From an uncultured Thiothrix sp. (GTDB taxonomy: Bacteria; Pseudomonadota; Gammaproteobacteria; Poriferisulfidales; GCA-002705445): 64,000 bases of DNA. Shown in pieces: positions 26,451 through 36,164 of this stretch; position 1 is the first letter of the stretch; every line of letters starts with the position of its first letter. The notes under the pieces are model-generated. The model saw only the letters and a program-made list of their open reading frames with translations, searched no databases and was not told the origin of the DNA. The position numbers and the translations under genes are program-made. Location: the NCBI GenBank assembly GCA_902595225.1, contig CACJPG010000004.1, positions 21,212-85,211 on the forward strand. The letters are read 5' to 3'.

Positions 26451-27816
26451 TTATGTTCTCTCTAACAAAATTTACGAAATATTTTATCCACGGAGATTTT
26501 CTCGTATGCCTAAGATGAGAAAAATTTGCTAATAATTTTTTATAAACAAAACCATCGAAAGCGCCGTCAATGCCATGACCTCTATTAACCTTATAAGCAA
26601 AAGATTTTTTTTTACTTTTATCTAAAATCAAATCAGCATGGTGAAACTCATGAGCATTTATTATTAAGCTATTTTTAAAGCCCCAAGGATGATTCTTTAG
26701 AGATTGAACTTTTACGTGCCCTCTTCCAACAGGTCTTTTATTCATAATGGTTTTTGCTGGCAGCACCCCTGCCATTTTAAATTCTTTTTTATTATGCTTT
26801 ATACTTTTTGTTAAATACATTAATCCCCCACATTCAGCATATACAGGAAATCCATCATTAATAAATTTTCGGACAGAATTGATTAAGGATTTATTTTTTT
26901 CAATTTGTTTTGCATATATTTCAGGAAACCCACCTCCAATAAAAAGGCCATCAATCTTTGGCAGTATTTTTTCTTTTATTGAATTGATTGGTACTAAATC
27001 AACACCAAGCTTTTTAAAATTCTCTAAATCATCATGATAGTAAAATCCAAATGACTTATCTTTGAAAATTCCTATCTTTATATTTTTTTTTGTACTTATA
27101 TTATTTAATTTTCTTTCTGCGATAATTTTATTTTGTTTTTCAATTTTTAAGCCAATATCTTTAAAATTTTTAATATCTAGAGAATTAGAAATGATTTTTG
27201 CTAAATAACTAATTTTATCTTCAGCAAGATTTTTTTCATTTGCAGGAACCAAGCCTAAATGCCTTTCAGAAATTATAAGTTCAGTATTTTTTCTGATCGA
27301 GCCTAAAATTTTTAAATCCGTGTAATTATTCACGGCATTAATTAATTTTCCTTCATGTCTCTCGGTTTTAACTTTGTTTAGAACAACTCCTTTTATATTG
27401 CATTTTTTATTAAAATTCAAATAACCTTGTAAAAGAGGTGCTATGCCTCGAGTTATTCCTTCTGTATCAATAATTAATATTACCGGGGATTTTAACAGAA
27501 TAGCCAAAGCAGAATTATCATCCTGCCCTTTATTACTTACTCCATCATAAAGACCCTTGTTACCCTCAATCAGATTAAAGTGTGATTTTTTAGACTCAAA
27601 AAAATTTTTGATCTCAGATTTTGTTTGTGTATTAAAATCTAGATTATAACATTTAGATCTTGAAGCTAGTGTCAGCCAACTTGGGTCAATGTAATCTGGC
27701 CCTTTCTTAAATGCTTGAACATTATAGTTGAAGTCTGAAAGTAACCTTGTTAATCCAATTGAAAAGATAGTTTTCCCAGAGGATTTATGGGCAGCAGATA
27801 TAAATAAGCTATTCAA
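26443..27816 (-). CDS. dsrN: DsrN, CobB/CbiA-like siroamide synthase
   Basis: Glutamine-dependent amidase of the cobyrinic acid a,c-diamide synthase family (457 residues). In dsr clusters DsrN amidates sirohaem to siroamide for DsrAB. N-terminal P-loop ATPase: AAHKSSGKTIFSIGL. The C-terminal class I amidotransferase-like half has GGGFPEIYAKQIE and the nucleophile Cys in PVYAECGGLMYL near residue 343, with the His in HEFHHADL. No cobalamin genes are nearby, which favours DsrN over CobB. It lies six bases after dsrP. Confidence 0.92.
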   Translation of the reverse strand: MNSLFISAAHKSSGKTIFSIGLTRLLSDFNYNVQAFKKGPDYIDPSWLTLASRSKCYNLDFNTQTKSEIKNFFESKKSHFNLIEGNKGLYDGVSNKGQDDNSALAILLKSPVILIIDTEGITRGIAPLLQGYLNFNKKCNIKGVVLNKVKTERHEGKLINAVNNYTDLKILGSIRKNTELIISERHLGLVPANEKNLAEDKISYLAKIISNSLDIKNFKDIGLKIEKQNKIIAERKLNNISTKKNIKIGIFKDKSFGFYYHDDLENFKKLGVDLVPINSIKEKILPKIDGLFIGGGFPEIYAKQIEKNKSLINSVRKFINDGFPVYAECGGLMYLTKSIKHNKKEFKMAGVLPAKTIMNKRPVGRGHVKVQSLKNHPWGFKNSLIINAHEFHHADLILDKSKKKSFAYKVNRGHGIDGAFDGFVYKKLLANFSHLRHTRKSPWIKYFVNFVRENIND

Positions 27817-27822
27817 TGTAAC

Positions 27823-29136
27823 TTAATCCGCTTTAGGTTGTTTGTTATCTTGGTTTTCTTCGCTCAACTCTTCTTTAGATTCCTCATCCGCAGGTTCTTC
27901 TTTATTTTCTTCAATTTTTGGTTCTGGATCAGGAATTCCTGCTAGAGCAATTGCATCGTTATCAAGACTTTTTGGCGTGAAGTCTAAAACCATAATAGCA
28001 AAAAGATATATTGCTGCAGAAATACCTACACCACCTAGACCTAACATTAATTCGTATACACTTGGAATATATGCAGCCTCTACGCCATCATAAAATGTAC
28101 TACTTTCACTATAACCTGGAAAAAGATCTAGTGGAAAAGCTTGCCCTGAAATTATAATTACATAAAGCATTGTAAACCCACCAAATAGTACTAATATAGA
28201 TGCATATAAAATTCCAACGGCAGACTCAGATAATTTTTTATTGTATAAAATTAACAATGGAAATAAAGTTCCAATTATCATCTGACATCCCCAAAATAAT
28301 AAAGAGTAAGTATTTAATGAAAATAAAAGAAAAAATTCATACCCATGATTTTTCGTGACATATAGATTTGTCAAATGTGATAAAACAGTTATATAAAATA
28401 CAGTAAAAATAAAGTAAATTAAAAGTTTTCGGAATCTCTTAACTATCTCTGAACCCATTGGTATGTCTAATCCTCTGTCCATCCAAAATAGAATTTTGTA
28501 AAAAACTGCAGTGCCAACTAGAAGAGATAGAGCAATAAAAAGTGGTGCTAATAATGCTCCATTATATGCCTCTTTTGCAACCAGAAATGCAAAAATAGAG
28601 CCAGTACCAGTAGTAAGTGTAACTCTCCATGCAAAAGCAAAGGTACCAACTTTACCAATAAATTTGTTATATCTAGCTTCGAACATCATCCACAAATATA
28701 AGGCAACAACTGCCATGAAGCCGCTGTATAAAAATACGTTCCACGCAAATATTGATTTAAAATTAAAAGTTGTCATTGCAACTATCAGTCGATCAGGTCG
28801 CCCAAGATCTAGAACTAAAACAATTAAGCCACCTGTTAACAGACAAATAGCTAAAAGTGCGGATAGTCTTCCAAGAGGTTTATACATTTTTATATTAAAC
28901 ACAGATGATATTGAGGCAATATTTAAAACTCCAGAAGCCGCAATGATTAAAAAGATTGCAAAAACATGAGGTAATCCCCAGACAACCTGATTATTCATTC
29001 CAGTTATCCAATGACCCTCATGCTCAAGTGTAATAAAAGAATAAAACCCTAGTCCAATAAGAGATAAAGCGATAAGTCCATATATCAATATTGCTTTAGA
29101 AAACTCAACAATTACATAATCTGTTTTATCTCTCAT
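27823..29136 (-). CDS. dsrP: DsrP, NrfD-like membrane quinone-interacting subunit
   Basis: Integral membrane protein (437 residues) with about ten membrane helices of the NrfD/PsrC family. In the DsrMKJOP complex it links periplasmic DsrJO to the quinone pool. Recognisable parts are the N-terminal LIALSLIGLGFYSF, LDLGRPDRL near residue 110, and the helix pairs to about residue 395. The last 40 residues form a very acidic tail (EENKEEPADEESKEELSEEN) of low complexity. It has zero spacing to dsrO. Confidence 0.93.
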   Translation of the reverse strand: MRDKTDYVIVEFSKAILIYGLIALSLIGLGFYSFITLEHEGHWITGMNNQVVWGLPHVFAIFLIIAASGVLNIASISSVFNIKMYKPLGRLSALLAICLLTGGLIVLVLDLGRPDRLIVAMTTFNFKSIFAWNVFLYSGFMAVVALYLWMMFEARYNKFIGKVGTFAFAWRVTLTTGTGSIFAFLVAKEAYNGALLAPLFIALSLLVGTAVFYKILFWMDRGLDIPMGSEIVKRFRKLLIYFIFTVFYITVLSHLTNLYVTKNHGYEFFLLFSLNTYSLLFWGCQMIIGTLFPLLILYNKKLSESAVGILYASILVLFGGFTMLYVIIISGQAFPLDLFPGYSESSTFYDGVEAAYIPSVYELMLGLGGVGISAAIYLFAIMVLDFTPKSLDNDAIALAGIPDPEPKIEENKEEPADEESKEELSEENQDNKQPKAD

Positions 29137-29880
29137 TTATATTCCCCTATATCTTACAGCTGTATTTAGCCCAAGATCACTTCTGACTTCGGTGGTTTTA
29201 TACTTATTTAATTTTTTCGAGATTTCGCTGTCTGGGTCATTTATATCACCAAATAAAATAGCTTGATGACCTTCTTTGCTGCAAGCTTCAGAACATGCAG
29301 TAGTATTTTCGCCATTGTCAACTTTATGAACACAAAGGTTACAACTTTCAACACATCCTTTTCCTCTTGGTGTATGTGGAACTTGATTTTCTAGGTTTTC
29401 ATGAATGAATGATCTCGCTTTATAAGGACATGACATCATGCAATATCTGCAACCAATGCAAGTGTGTTTATTAACCAAAACTATGCCATCTGCTCTTATG
29501 AATGAGGCGCCTGTTGGGCATACATCAACGCATGGTGGATTTTCACAATGTTGGCACATCATCGGAATAGTTAAAGACTCCCCAGAAGATTCGTTTGTTA
29601 GTTTAAGTTTTCTTATGTATTGAGTATCAGTAGTAGGCCTCCCAAAGTCTTCTATACCATGCTCTTCATTACATGCTGTCACACACGCATTGCACTCTTC
29701 TGAGCATTGGTTTGCGTCAATTAAAAGTCCCCATCTATTTTTCGATGATGCTGGTTCATCGGGTGCTCTGCCATGAGCGAGTTCCTGAAGCATGACACCA
29801 GGAGCTAATGTAGCCATCCCTAGCATACCGCTTTTTTTCAAAAAACTTCTCCTGTCTAATTTTATCTTATATTTTTTCAT
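29137..29880 (-). CDS. dsrO: DsrO, periplasmic iron-sulfur protein
   Basis: Ferredoxin-like electron carrier (247 residues) exported by the Tat system. The twin-Arg signal DRRSFLKKSGMLGMA is at the N-terminus. Four Cys clusters follow: CSEECNACVTACNEEHG near residue 58, CQHCENPPCVDVCPTGA near 107, CIGCRYCMMSCPYKA near 140 and CNLCVHKVDNGENTTACSEAC near 180, typical of the DMSO-reductase-type multi-[4Fe-4S] subunit. It pairs with DsrJ and DsrP on the periplasmic side. It overlaps dsrJ by one base. Confidence 0.94.
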   Translation of the reverse strand: MKKYKIKLDRRSFLKKSGMLGMATLAPGVMLQELAHGRAPDEPASSKNRWGLLIDANQCSEECNACVTACNEEHGIEDFGRPTTDTQYIRKLKLTNESSGESLTIPMMCQHCENPPCVDVCPTGASFIRADGIVLVNKHTCIGCRYCMMSCPYKARSFIHENLENQVPHTPRGKGCVESCNLCVHKVDNGENTTACSEACSKEGHQAILFGDINDPDSEISKKLNKYKTTEVRSDLGLNTAVRYRGI

Positions 29881-30284
29881 TAGTTCTGTGCATCCTCTTC
29901 TTTTTTTGCGACTTTCTTGTATGGTTTAGATGCATGACAATCAAAACATTCAACTTGTGCTGCTGCTGCAATATGGCATGCCGTACAGAAATGTTCTTCA
30001 GATTTTGCGCTTGGATAAGTTCCGTCAGCTAAAGGCTTAATATGACAATTTATACAATTTTTTAAACTATATTTTTTTGTCCTAATTCCATTAACAACTG
30101 TTTCATGACTTTGATGATTTATAAATATATGATGTTGAGCGCGCATTACATCTGTAGGCTCCACACATTTATCACCCGACGACGCGTCTATATTATGATT
30201 AATATTTTCATGAGTTATTGATGAGCCACTGTAAAGAGCTAAAAAAAGAATTAGCGGAATCTTTATAGATAAAATCTTGTACAT
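29880..30284 (-). CDS. dsrJ: DsrJ, periplasmic triheme cytochrome c
   Basis: A 134-residue exported cytochrome with exactly three CxxCH haem sites: CINCH, CTACH and CFDCH (last near residue 113). The N-terminal signal peptide is KILSIKIPLILFLALYSGS. In Allochromatium one haem has an unusual His/Cys ligation. The Cys near residue 37 (GDKCVEPTD) is the candidate ligand here. A 55-base gap separates it from dsrL, the largest inside the dsr genes. Confidence 0.92.
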   Translation of the reverse strand: MYKILSIKIPLILFLALYSGSSITHENINHNIDASSGDKCVEPTDVMRAQHHIFINHQSHETVVNGIRTKKYSLKNCINCHIKPLADGTYPSAKSEEHFCTACHIAAAAQVECFDCHASKPYKKVAKKEEDAQN

Positions 30285-30339
30285 ACTGAATCTCTCCTCA
30301 TAATTCAGATAATGACTTCATATTTTCTAATTACCTAAA

Positions 30340-32307
30340 TTAATGATCACCAAGAGCCATGTCGATGTAGCCTGTTGGACAAACATCAGAACATATATGA
30401 CATCCAATACATTTTTTATAATCAGTGTCTACATACCTTCCAGTGGTGCTTTTATCCTTTTTCACTCTAAATACTGCGTCTTGAGGGCAATAGATTACAC
30501 AATTATCACATTCAAAACACATACCACAACTCATACATCTGTTGGCTTCTTCAACTGCTTGCTCTTCTGTGTAGCATTTTAATCTTTCATCAAAATTACC
30601 AAGAATATTCTCTGATTCTGGCCCAACATCAGATCTAACATTTCTTGGTGTGTATGGGAAATGTCCGAGGAACATTTTATCCGTATCAATAATTTCTTGT
30701 GCCGACCTATCCTCATAGTTATGCACTGAAAACTCTTTACTATCACTTCCCCAATGTGAACCTGGTTCATATTCAGCTGGTTTCAATCCTGACTCTTTTA
30801 GTTTGTCTAAAAGATTAAAATGATGTACATCAACTTTTGGACGCTTTTTCATTTCTTTTGAATCAACCTGATTTAAATATTGGTCAATTGTCTCAGCAAC
30901 AATTGAGCCCTGTCCTATTGCAGTAGTAAGCAAGTGTGGTCGTATGATATCACCTGCAACAAAATGACCAGACTTTCCTGGTACTGCATAGTGATTATCA
31001 GCGTCAATTAAATTTTTACCATTGTTAAATTCTTCCAATCCATCTAATACGCCGCTTTGTCCAATTGCTGCGACAATTAAATCAGCCTCGATTTCAAACT
31101 CGGTGCCTTCTATCTTTTCAGGTCTACCCTCTTTCATTGAACATTTTGCCATTTTAAGCGCATAAGCTCTTCCTGTTTTCTCATCAATTAGAACTTCTAA
31201 AGGCATTACTTCGTCCAAAATCTGAACTCCCTCTTTCATAGCATCGTGAACTTCATGCTCAGAAGCAGTCATTTCAGATTTTTTAAAAAGAGTAGTTAAA
31301 GTTACGTCATTGTGTATCCTCTCTTCAGCAAGTTTCTTGTCATGAGCTGAACCTTCTTTTAAAATATTTTCAGGCCTGATATCTTCGGATAATTCGCCTT
31401 TTGTAGTTCCTAAGCGTCTTGATGAACAAACAACATCAATGGATGTATCACCGCCACCAATACATACAACTTTTTTTGCAGTAACATGTAATCTTTTCTG
31501 TCTAGATGCCTCGAGATACTTAATCGCGGAAACACAATTTGGAGCATCACTATTTGGAACTGGCAATGCTCTTCCAGTCCAACATCCTATAGCCCAAAGG
31601 ACTGCGTCATAATCTTTTTCTAAACTTTCAGCAGATATATCTTTTCCAACGACAGTATTTAACTTAACTTCGATGTGTCCCATAGCTAGAATTCTATTAA
31701 TTTCAGGATCTAAATGTGAGTCTGGGGTCCTGTAACTTGGTATTCCAAATCTCATCATTCCGCCAAGTTTGTCATGAGATTCAAATATAACACTTGCATG
31801 CCCAAGTTTTCTAAGTTGATATGCTGCAGACATACCAGCAGGCCCACCTCCGACAATAGCAACTTTCTTTCCGCTCATTTCTTCAGTACATGAAAATGAA
31901 AAACCTTCAGCAATTGCTTGATCACCGATATATTGTTCAACAGCATTTATTCCTACAAAATCTTCAACATTATTCCTATTACATCCATCCTGACATGGTG
32001 CTGGACATACTCTTCCCATCATTGAAGGAAACGGGTTTGCTGTTGTTGATCTTCTGAATGCATATTCCTGCATTTTTATATCGGCAGGTGGTTTTTCTAT
32101 TCCTCTTACAATATCTAACCATCCACGGATATCTTCTCCAGAAGGGCAACTACCTTGGCAAGGAGGCGTTCTATGAACATAAGTAGGACACTTATGTGAT
32201 TTATCTTGTTGAAATATCTGCTTTCCTAGATTGTCATAAGTATGAACACCATCCTGAAATTTCCGAAAAGTCAGCTTTTTTTCAACTACATCTTTATTTG
32301 TTGCCAT
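30340..32307 (-). CDS. dsrL: DsrL, iron-sulfur flavoprotein NAD(P)H:acceptor oxidoreductase
   Basis: Essential cytoplasmic electron carrier of reverse Dsr sulfur oxidation, GltD-like (655 residues). N-terminal Cys-rich region CPTYVHRTPPCQGSCPSG near residue 40. FAD site VGGGPAGMSAAYQLRKLG near 150. NAD(P) site IGGGDTSIDVVCSSRRLG near 283. The C-terminus carries two ferredoxin clusters, CMSCGMCFECDNCVIYCP and CIGCHICSDVCP. I start at ATG 32307, which has AAGGAG six bases upstream, rather than at 32328. Presence of DsrL together with dsrEFH marks the oxidative, not reductive, version of the pathway. Confidence 0.95.
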   Translation of the reverse strand: MATNKDVVEKKLTFRKFQDGVHTYDNLGKQIFQQDKSHKCPTYVHRTPPCQGSCPSGEDIRGWLDIVRGIEKPPADIKMQEYAFRRSTTANPFPSMMGRVCPAPCQDGCNRNNVEDFVGINAVEQYIGDQAIAEGFSFSCTEEMSGKKVAIVGGGPAGMSAAYQLRKLGHASVIFESHDKLGGMMRFGIPSYRTPDSHLDPEINRILAMGHIEVKLNTVVGKDISAESLEKDYDAVLWAIGCWTGRALPVPNSDAPNCVSAIKYLEASRQKRLHVTAKKVVCIGGGDTSIDVVCSSRRLGTTKGELSEDIRPENILKEGSAHDKKLAEERIHNDVTLTTLFKKSEMTASEHEVHDAMKEGVQILDEVMPLEVLIDEKTGRAYALKMAKCSMKEGRPEKIEGTEFEIEADLIVAAIGQSGVLDGLEEFNNGKNLIDADNHYAVPGKSGHFVAGDIIRPHLLTTAIGQGSIVAETIDQYLNQVDSKEMKKRPKVDVHHFNLLDKLKESGLKPAEYEPGSHWGSDSKEFSVHNYEDRSAQEIIDTDKMFLGHFPYTPRNVRSDVGPESENILGNFDERLKCYTEEQAVEEANRCMSCGMCFECDNCVIYCPQDAVFRVKKDKSTTGRYVDTDYKKCIGCHICSDVCPTGYIDMALGDH

Positions 32308-32338
32308 AATTATCTCCTTGTAAATCAATTATAAAGCA

Positions 32339-33886
32339 CTACGCTGCTTCATCTATATCCTCTTGTGGGTGGTTTTCTTCATCATTTTCGTCGTTCTGGC
32401 CAGTAAGAATAATCGCATTACTAACCAACTGGTGGACACTTACAATTTGGTCCATAGTAAAATCATAATATGGGAAAACTTTTGAGAATTGGCTTTTACA
32501 AATAGCGCATATTGCTGCCATATGTGTAACTCCTTTTTCCTCAACTACTCGTCTAAGAGCCTCCATCCTAGGTAAAGCACCTTTAACTCTTAGCTCCATT
32601 AAGTCGTCAGTAAGTAGACCTCCGCCGCCTCCGCAACAGAAAGTTCCTTCTTTAATCGTATCTGATGACATATCATAAAAATTGTTACATGTTGCTTTTA
32701 TAATTTCTCTTGGAATTAAAAATTGACCTCCAGCTTTATCTCCCATTCTTGAAGCTCTAGCGACATTGCATGAGTCATGATAAGTTAAGACCATATCATC
32801 ATTAAGAGACTTATCAAATTTCAGTTTATTTTCTTGGATTAATCCATAAGTAACTTCGCAAATATGTTGTGGAACAGGATAGTTTGGGTCTAGAAAATCC
32901 CAAGGGCCTGCAAGTGTATTTAAAAAACTGTAAGCAACTCTCCATGCATGGCCACACTCACCAAATACAATCCTCTTTACTCCTAACTCTATAGCTGCTT
33001 CTCTAATTCTAACAGCTAGTTTTCTCATGTTATCGTAACTTCCAATAAACATACCAAAGTTTGCAGCTTCACTTGCATGTGAACTAACAGTCCAAGATAT
33101 TCCTGCTTCATGAAAAACTTTTCCGTAACCTATCAAACCATCAACATGTGGTTCAGCAAAAAAATCAGCTGATGGCGTGACTAAAAGAACTTCAGCACCT
33201 TTCACATCTAAAGGGTATTTGACAGCAACACCTGTCTCTTCTTCAACATCTTCTTCAAGTCCTTCAAGAGTATCTTCGAGTGCAGGGCCAGGAAGACCTA
33301 GATTATTTCCAATTTTATGAACTTTACTGATAATTTCATTACAGTATTTTTGACCTACACCAATAGTATCCATGACCTCCCTTGCAGCCATTGAAATCTC
33401 TGCTGTATCAATTCCGTAAGGACAATATACTGAACATCTTCTACATTGTGAGCATTGATGGAAATAAGAATACCAATCGTCTAGAACTTCTTTTGTTAAA
33501 TCTGTTGCGCCAACAAGCTTTGGAAAATATTTACCAGCGAATGTAAAGTACCTTCTATAAACTTTTCTATATAAATCTTGCCTTGCAACTGGCATATTTT
33601 TTGGGTCTGTTGTGCCGACATAATAGTGACATTTATCAGTGCAAGCACCACACTTAACACAAGAATCTAAATAAACTTGTAAAGATCTATATTTTCCTTG
33701 AAGATCAGCCATTTTTTTAATTGCTACATTCTCCCAGTCATCGACAAGCTCTCCAGGAAAACCTAATGGTTCCTGATGAGGCTCCTTTGCGATGAAAGGT
33801 TTACTGTGAGACATAACCCCTTTTTTTAATTTCGGGATTATTGGATATTCTCTAAGTTGTGGTGTATCAAATTTATTATCAGCCAT
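32339..33886 (-). CDS. dsrK: DsrK, HdrD-like catalytic iron-sulfur subunit
   Basis: Cytoplasmic-face subunit of DsrMKJOP (515 residues) thought to handle the DsrC trisulfide/disulfide with a special [4Fe-4S] centre. Two ferredoxin motifs: CVKCGACTDKCHYYVG near residue 73 and CSQCRRCSVYCPYG near 152. CCG domain elements include YHDSCNVARASR near 380 and FCCGGGGGLLTDD near 425. It lies nine bases after dsrM. The C-terminus is acidic (NDENDEENHPQEDIDEAA). Confidence 0.95.
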   Translation of the reverse strand: MADNKFDTPQLREYPIIPKLKKGVMSHSKPFIAKEPHQEPLGFPGELVDDWENVAIKKMADLQGKYRSLQVYLDSCVKCGACTDKCHYYVGTTDPKNMPVARQDLYRKVYRRYFTFAGKYFPKLVGATDLTKEVLDDWYSYFHQCSQCRRCSVYCPYGIDTAEISMAAREVMDTIGVGQKYCNEIISKVHKIGNNLGLPGPALEDTLEGLEEDVEEETGVAVKYPLDVKGAEVLLVTPSADFFAEPHVDGLIGYGKVFHEAGISWTVSSHASEAANFGMFIGSYDNMRKLAVRIREAAIELGVKRIVFGECGHAWRVAYSFLNTLAGPWDFLDPNYPVPQHICEVTYGLIQENKLKFDKSLNDDMVLTYHDSCNVARASRMGDKAGGQFLIPREIIKATCNNFYDMSSDTIKEGTFCCGGGGGLLTDDLMELRVKGALPRMEALRRVVEEKGVTHMAAICAICKSQFSKVFPYYDFTMDQIVSVHQLVSNAIILTGQNDENDEENHPQEDIDEAA

Positions 33887-33895
33887 TTTTCTTCA

Positions 33896-34636
33896 TTAAT
33901 TTGTTTTCTCTAAATCTCTAGCCCATTTTGCAATGTGTCTTTTTTCACGGGCATTATCAACCTGGTTTCTCGACGGGCTAAAAAATAATCCAGGAGCGTG
34001 TAACAGTTTGCTATAAGGAAAAATTATCATTAAAAAAGCAACCATTACTAAATGAGAAATTAATACAGGGTCAGACGGTATATTTTGAATATTAAAAGTC
34101 ATCAAGCCTATAAAAAAAGATTTAACACTAATAACGTCTGCTCCTAAATAAAAACTCATTGCCATTCCAGTAGTTGTAATACATAAAAGTAAAACAAGAA
34201 TTAGATGATCAGAAGGTGCAGAAATATATCTAACTCTATCAACAACTATTCTTCTCACTAACAAACCTGCAAGTCCAATTAACATTAAAATTGATCCATA
34301 CTTACCAAAAGGTTGAATAATCACTACCCAAAACCATACTGGGTCAATAAAATATCTAAGATGTCTTAACATATCCAAGAACAAACCAAAGTGAAAAAGC
34401 CAACCAAAAAGCCATGTCACCTTACTTGACTTGAAGAGGCTTTCAAAGAAAACAACCTCTTTAGACATCCTAAAAACAACACCTGCCTGCGTTGTTGGCG
34501 CAGGCATTGTTGGAATCTTAAGTGGCGCAGGCGTATTTTTATACTGCAAGATTTTTGCAACAAGGCCATACGCTAATATTAAAAAAGCAATATAAAATAA
34601 TGCAGCTATTAAAAGACTTAACATTGATATCTGCAT
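33896..34636 (-). CDS. dsrM: DsrM, NarI-like cytochrome b subunit
   Basis: Membrane subunit (246 residues, about five or six helices) that carries b-type haems and exchanges electrons between DsrK and quinone. Candidate haem His are seen in WLFGWLFHFGLFLDMLRHLRYF near residue 80 and in LISHLVMVAFLMII near 195. The C-terminal segment SKLLHAPGLFFSPSRNQVDNAREKRH is typical of the family. It sits between dsrC and dsrK in the standard order. Confidence 0.93.
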   Translation of the reverse strand: MQISMLSLLIAALFYIAFLILAYGLVAKILQYKNTPAPLKIPTMPAPTTQAGVVFRMSKEVVFFESLFKSSKVTWLFGWLFHFGLFLDMLRHLRYFIDPVWFWVVIIQPFGKYGSILMLIGLAGLLVRRIVVDRVRYISAPSDHLILVLLLCITTTGMAMSFYLGADVISVKSFFIGLMTFNIQNIPSDPVLISHLVMVAFLMIIFPYSKLLHAPGLFFSPSRNQVDNAREKRHIAKWARDLEKTN

Positions 34637-34651
34637 ATCCTAATTTTTTGT

Positions 34652-34984
34652 TTAAACGCAACCTGTTGGTTTAGGCAATCCTGCATACTTACAAGCTTGT
34701 TTCGCAGGCCCATATGGAAATAACTCATATAAATATTTACTATTTCCTTTGTCTTTACCTAATTTTTTACCGATTTGTTTCGTAAGAACTCTTACTGCAG
34801 GAGCAATTTGATATTCCTCGTAGTATTCACGAAGAAAATTTATTACTTCCCAATGGTTTTCCTCTAAAGGAGCACCATCGATTTCAGCCATTGCATTTGC
34901 AACGTCAGTATCCCACTCATTCAAGTTTGCTAAATACCCTTCTTCATCGGTTTCGTATGTTTTACCATTTACTTCTAGTCCCAC
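34652..34984 (-). CDS. dsrC: DsrC sulfur carrier with both C-terminal cysteines
   Basis: Substrate protein of DsrAB, 110 residues. Its C-terminal arm has the two redox Cys, Cys 98 and penultimate Cys 109 (CX10C in ACKYAGLPKPTGCV), which marks a true DsrC able to form the trisulfide. It receives sulfur from DsrEFH. Compare the paralogue at 40523-40864, which has lost both Cys. Family motifs: NEWDTDVANAMA, HWEVINFLREYY. Confidence 0.97.
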   Translation of the reverse strand: MGLEVNGKTYETDEEGYLANLNEWDTDVANAMAEIDGAPLEENHWEVINFLREYYEEYQIAPAVRVLTKQIGKKLGKDKGNSKYLYELFPYGPAKQACKYAGLPKPTGCV

Positions 34985-35008
34985 ATTTACCTCCAGTTAT
35001 TAAAAAAC

Positions 35009-35317
35009 TTAAAGCCAAGATTGAACAGTTTTATGTTCAGTAGTTAAATCAACGAACTCTTCGTATCCAACTATCTCGACACCCTCTATTACATTATTTA
35101 AAGGTAAGCCTCTGGCCTCTAAGTCAGGCTTCAAGACATACATTTTAAATTCTTTCAACGCATTTTCTATTGTTTCTGAGAATTTCGTAGACTTCATAAC
35201 CGAAATTACTCCATCCTCAATAAATAAAATACTACTATCTTTAGTACATAGTTTTAAGCAAGATGAAGCAGTAGAATTTTCAAATGGTGATTTGTTAATT
35301 GTATGAAGCATATTCAT
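35009..35317 (-). CDS. dsrH: DsrH subunit of sulfurtransferase DsrEFH
   Basis: TusB-like subunit, 102 residues, of the DsrEFH hexamer, which passes sulfur to DsrC. It keeps the conserved Cys 20 (SSCLKL). The N-terminus LHTINKSPF and C-terminus GFVDLTTEHKTVQSWL-like ending are diagnostic of the family. The chosen ATG puts the Cys at the same number as in Allochromatium DsrH. Confidence 0.94.
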   Translation of the reverse strand: MNMLHTINKSPFENSTASSCLKLCTKDSSILFIEDGVISVMKSTKFSETIENALKEFKMYVLKPDLEARGLPLNNVIEGVEIVGYEEFVDLTTEHKTVQSWL

Positions 35318-35330
35318 ATTAATTTTCCTA

Positions 35331-35762
35331 CTAAAAACTCAAAACAACATCTTGTTGATTCATTATTTCTGATAACTCTGCTCTTGAAACTAAATTTATA
35401 GAACTTTTCTCAGCATAATCTTCATCTTCATCTTCCCAAACTAGTTCTTGTAAGTCCGACAAAGATAAACCTCTTTCATCAAGTGACTCTTTATCAATAA
35501 AAATTTTCTTTATTTCATAATCGCCAAGGGCAGAATATGTCGATGAGAAGTTTTTCATTCCAATTCCATCGGTTTGTTGATTTTTCATTAGTTGATAAAC
35601 TCCATCATCAGTAAATGTTAAGCTAACGTCTTGATCAAAAGCTGCTGAAATTAAAACCACCTCAAGTGACTCCAAAGCGTAAATTGTTCCATAAGGACTC
35701 TTCCTATTTACATACATGAATTTCTTTACAATTTGCTCGTCGCTCACGATTTTAATCTCCAA
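35331..35762 (-). CDS. dsrF: DsrF subunit of sulfurtransferase DsrEFH
   Basis: TusC-like subunit of 143 residues, structural partner of DsrE and DsrH. KKFMYVNRKSPYGTIYALESLEVVLISAAFDQ is the conserved N-terminal half, recognised as YVNRKSPYG and ALESLEV. No Cys is present, as expected since DsrF is not the sulfur-binding subunit. It overlaps dsrE by 11 bases. It has an acidic insert (WEDEDEDYAEK) near residue 115. Confidence 0.93.
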   Translation of the reverse strand: MEIKIVSDEQIVKKFMYVNRKSPYGTIYALESLEVVLISAAFDQDVSLTFTDDGVYQLMKNQQTDGIGMKNFSSTYSALGDYEIKKIFIDKESLDERGLSLSDLQELVWEDEDEDYAEKSSINLVSRAELSEIMNQQDVVLSF

Positions 35763-36144
35763 ATGTAATTAATCTGTCAGCTTGGATTCCTGCTTCTACA
35801 AGTTGGCCTAATCCTGAGATTCTAAAACCATCTTCAATATTGTCAGAATCCTTACCATTTCTCTCTGCCTCACCCTTATCTAAAATTCCTCTTCTCTGAG
35901 CAGCTGCTACACAAACAACAAGATCTATGCCGTGATCTTTTGCTAGAGAAGACCATTCTTTTGTAATGTTTCTATCATCTTGTGGAGGAGTCGCTAGTCT
36001 AGTGGCGTTGTTAACACCATCATTGTAAAAAAATACCCTGTAAATTTCATGGCCTTTTTTTAAAGCTGCTTTAACATATTGAAGTGCTGTATCTGAGGCT
36101 TGGTGCTGATATGGTCCTTCATTTATTAATATTCCTAATTTCAA
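35752..36144 (-). CDS. dsrE: DsrE catalytic subunit of sulfurtransferase DsrEFH
   Basis: TusD-like subunit of 130 residues. The active Cys is at residue 78 (LVVCVAAAQRRG), the same position as in Allochromatium DsrE, where it carries the persulfide. Other motifs: LINEGPYQHQASDTALQY and RVFFYNDGVNNATRL. Presence of dsrEFH separates sulfur oxidisers from sulfate reducers. It lies 20 bases after dsrB. Confidence 0.95.
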   Translation of the reverse strand: MKLGILINEGPYQHQASDTALQYVKAALKKGHEIYRVFFYNDGVNNATRLATPPQDDRNITKEWSSLAKDHGIDLVVCVAAAQRRGILDKGEAERNGKDSDNIEDGFRISGLGQLVEAGIQADRLITFGD

Positions 36145-36164
36145 AATAACTCCTCACTTAATTC

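Noticed and set aside
28511-28969. 152-codon open frame antisense to dsrP
   Set aside because: A shadow of the membrane-protein gene; basic low-complexity product, no ribosome-binding site.
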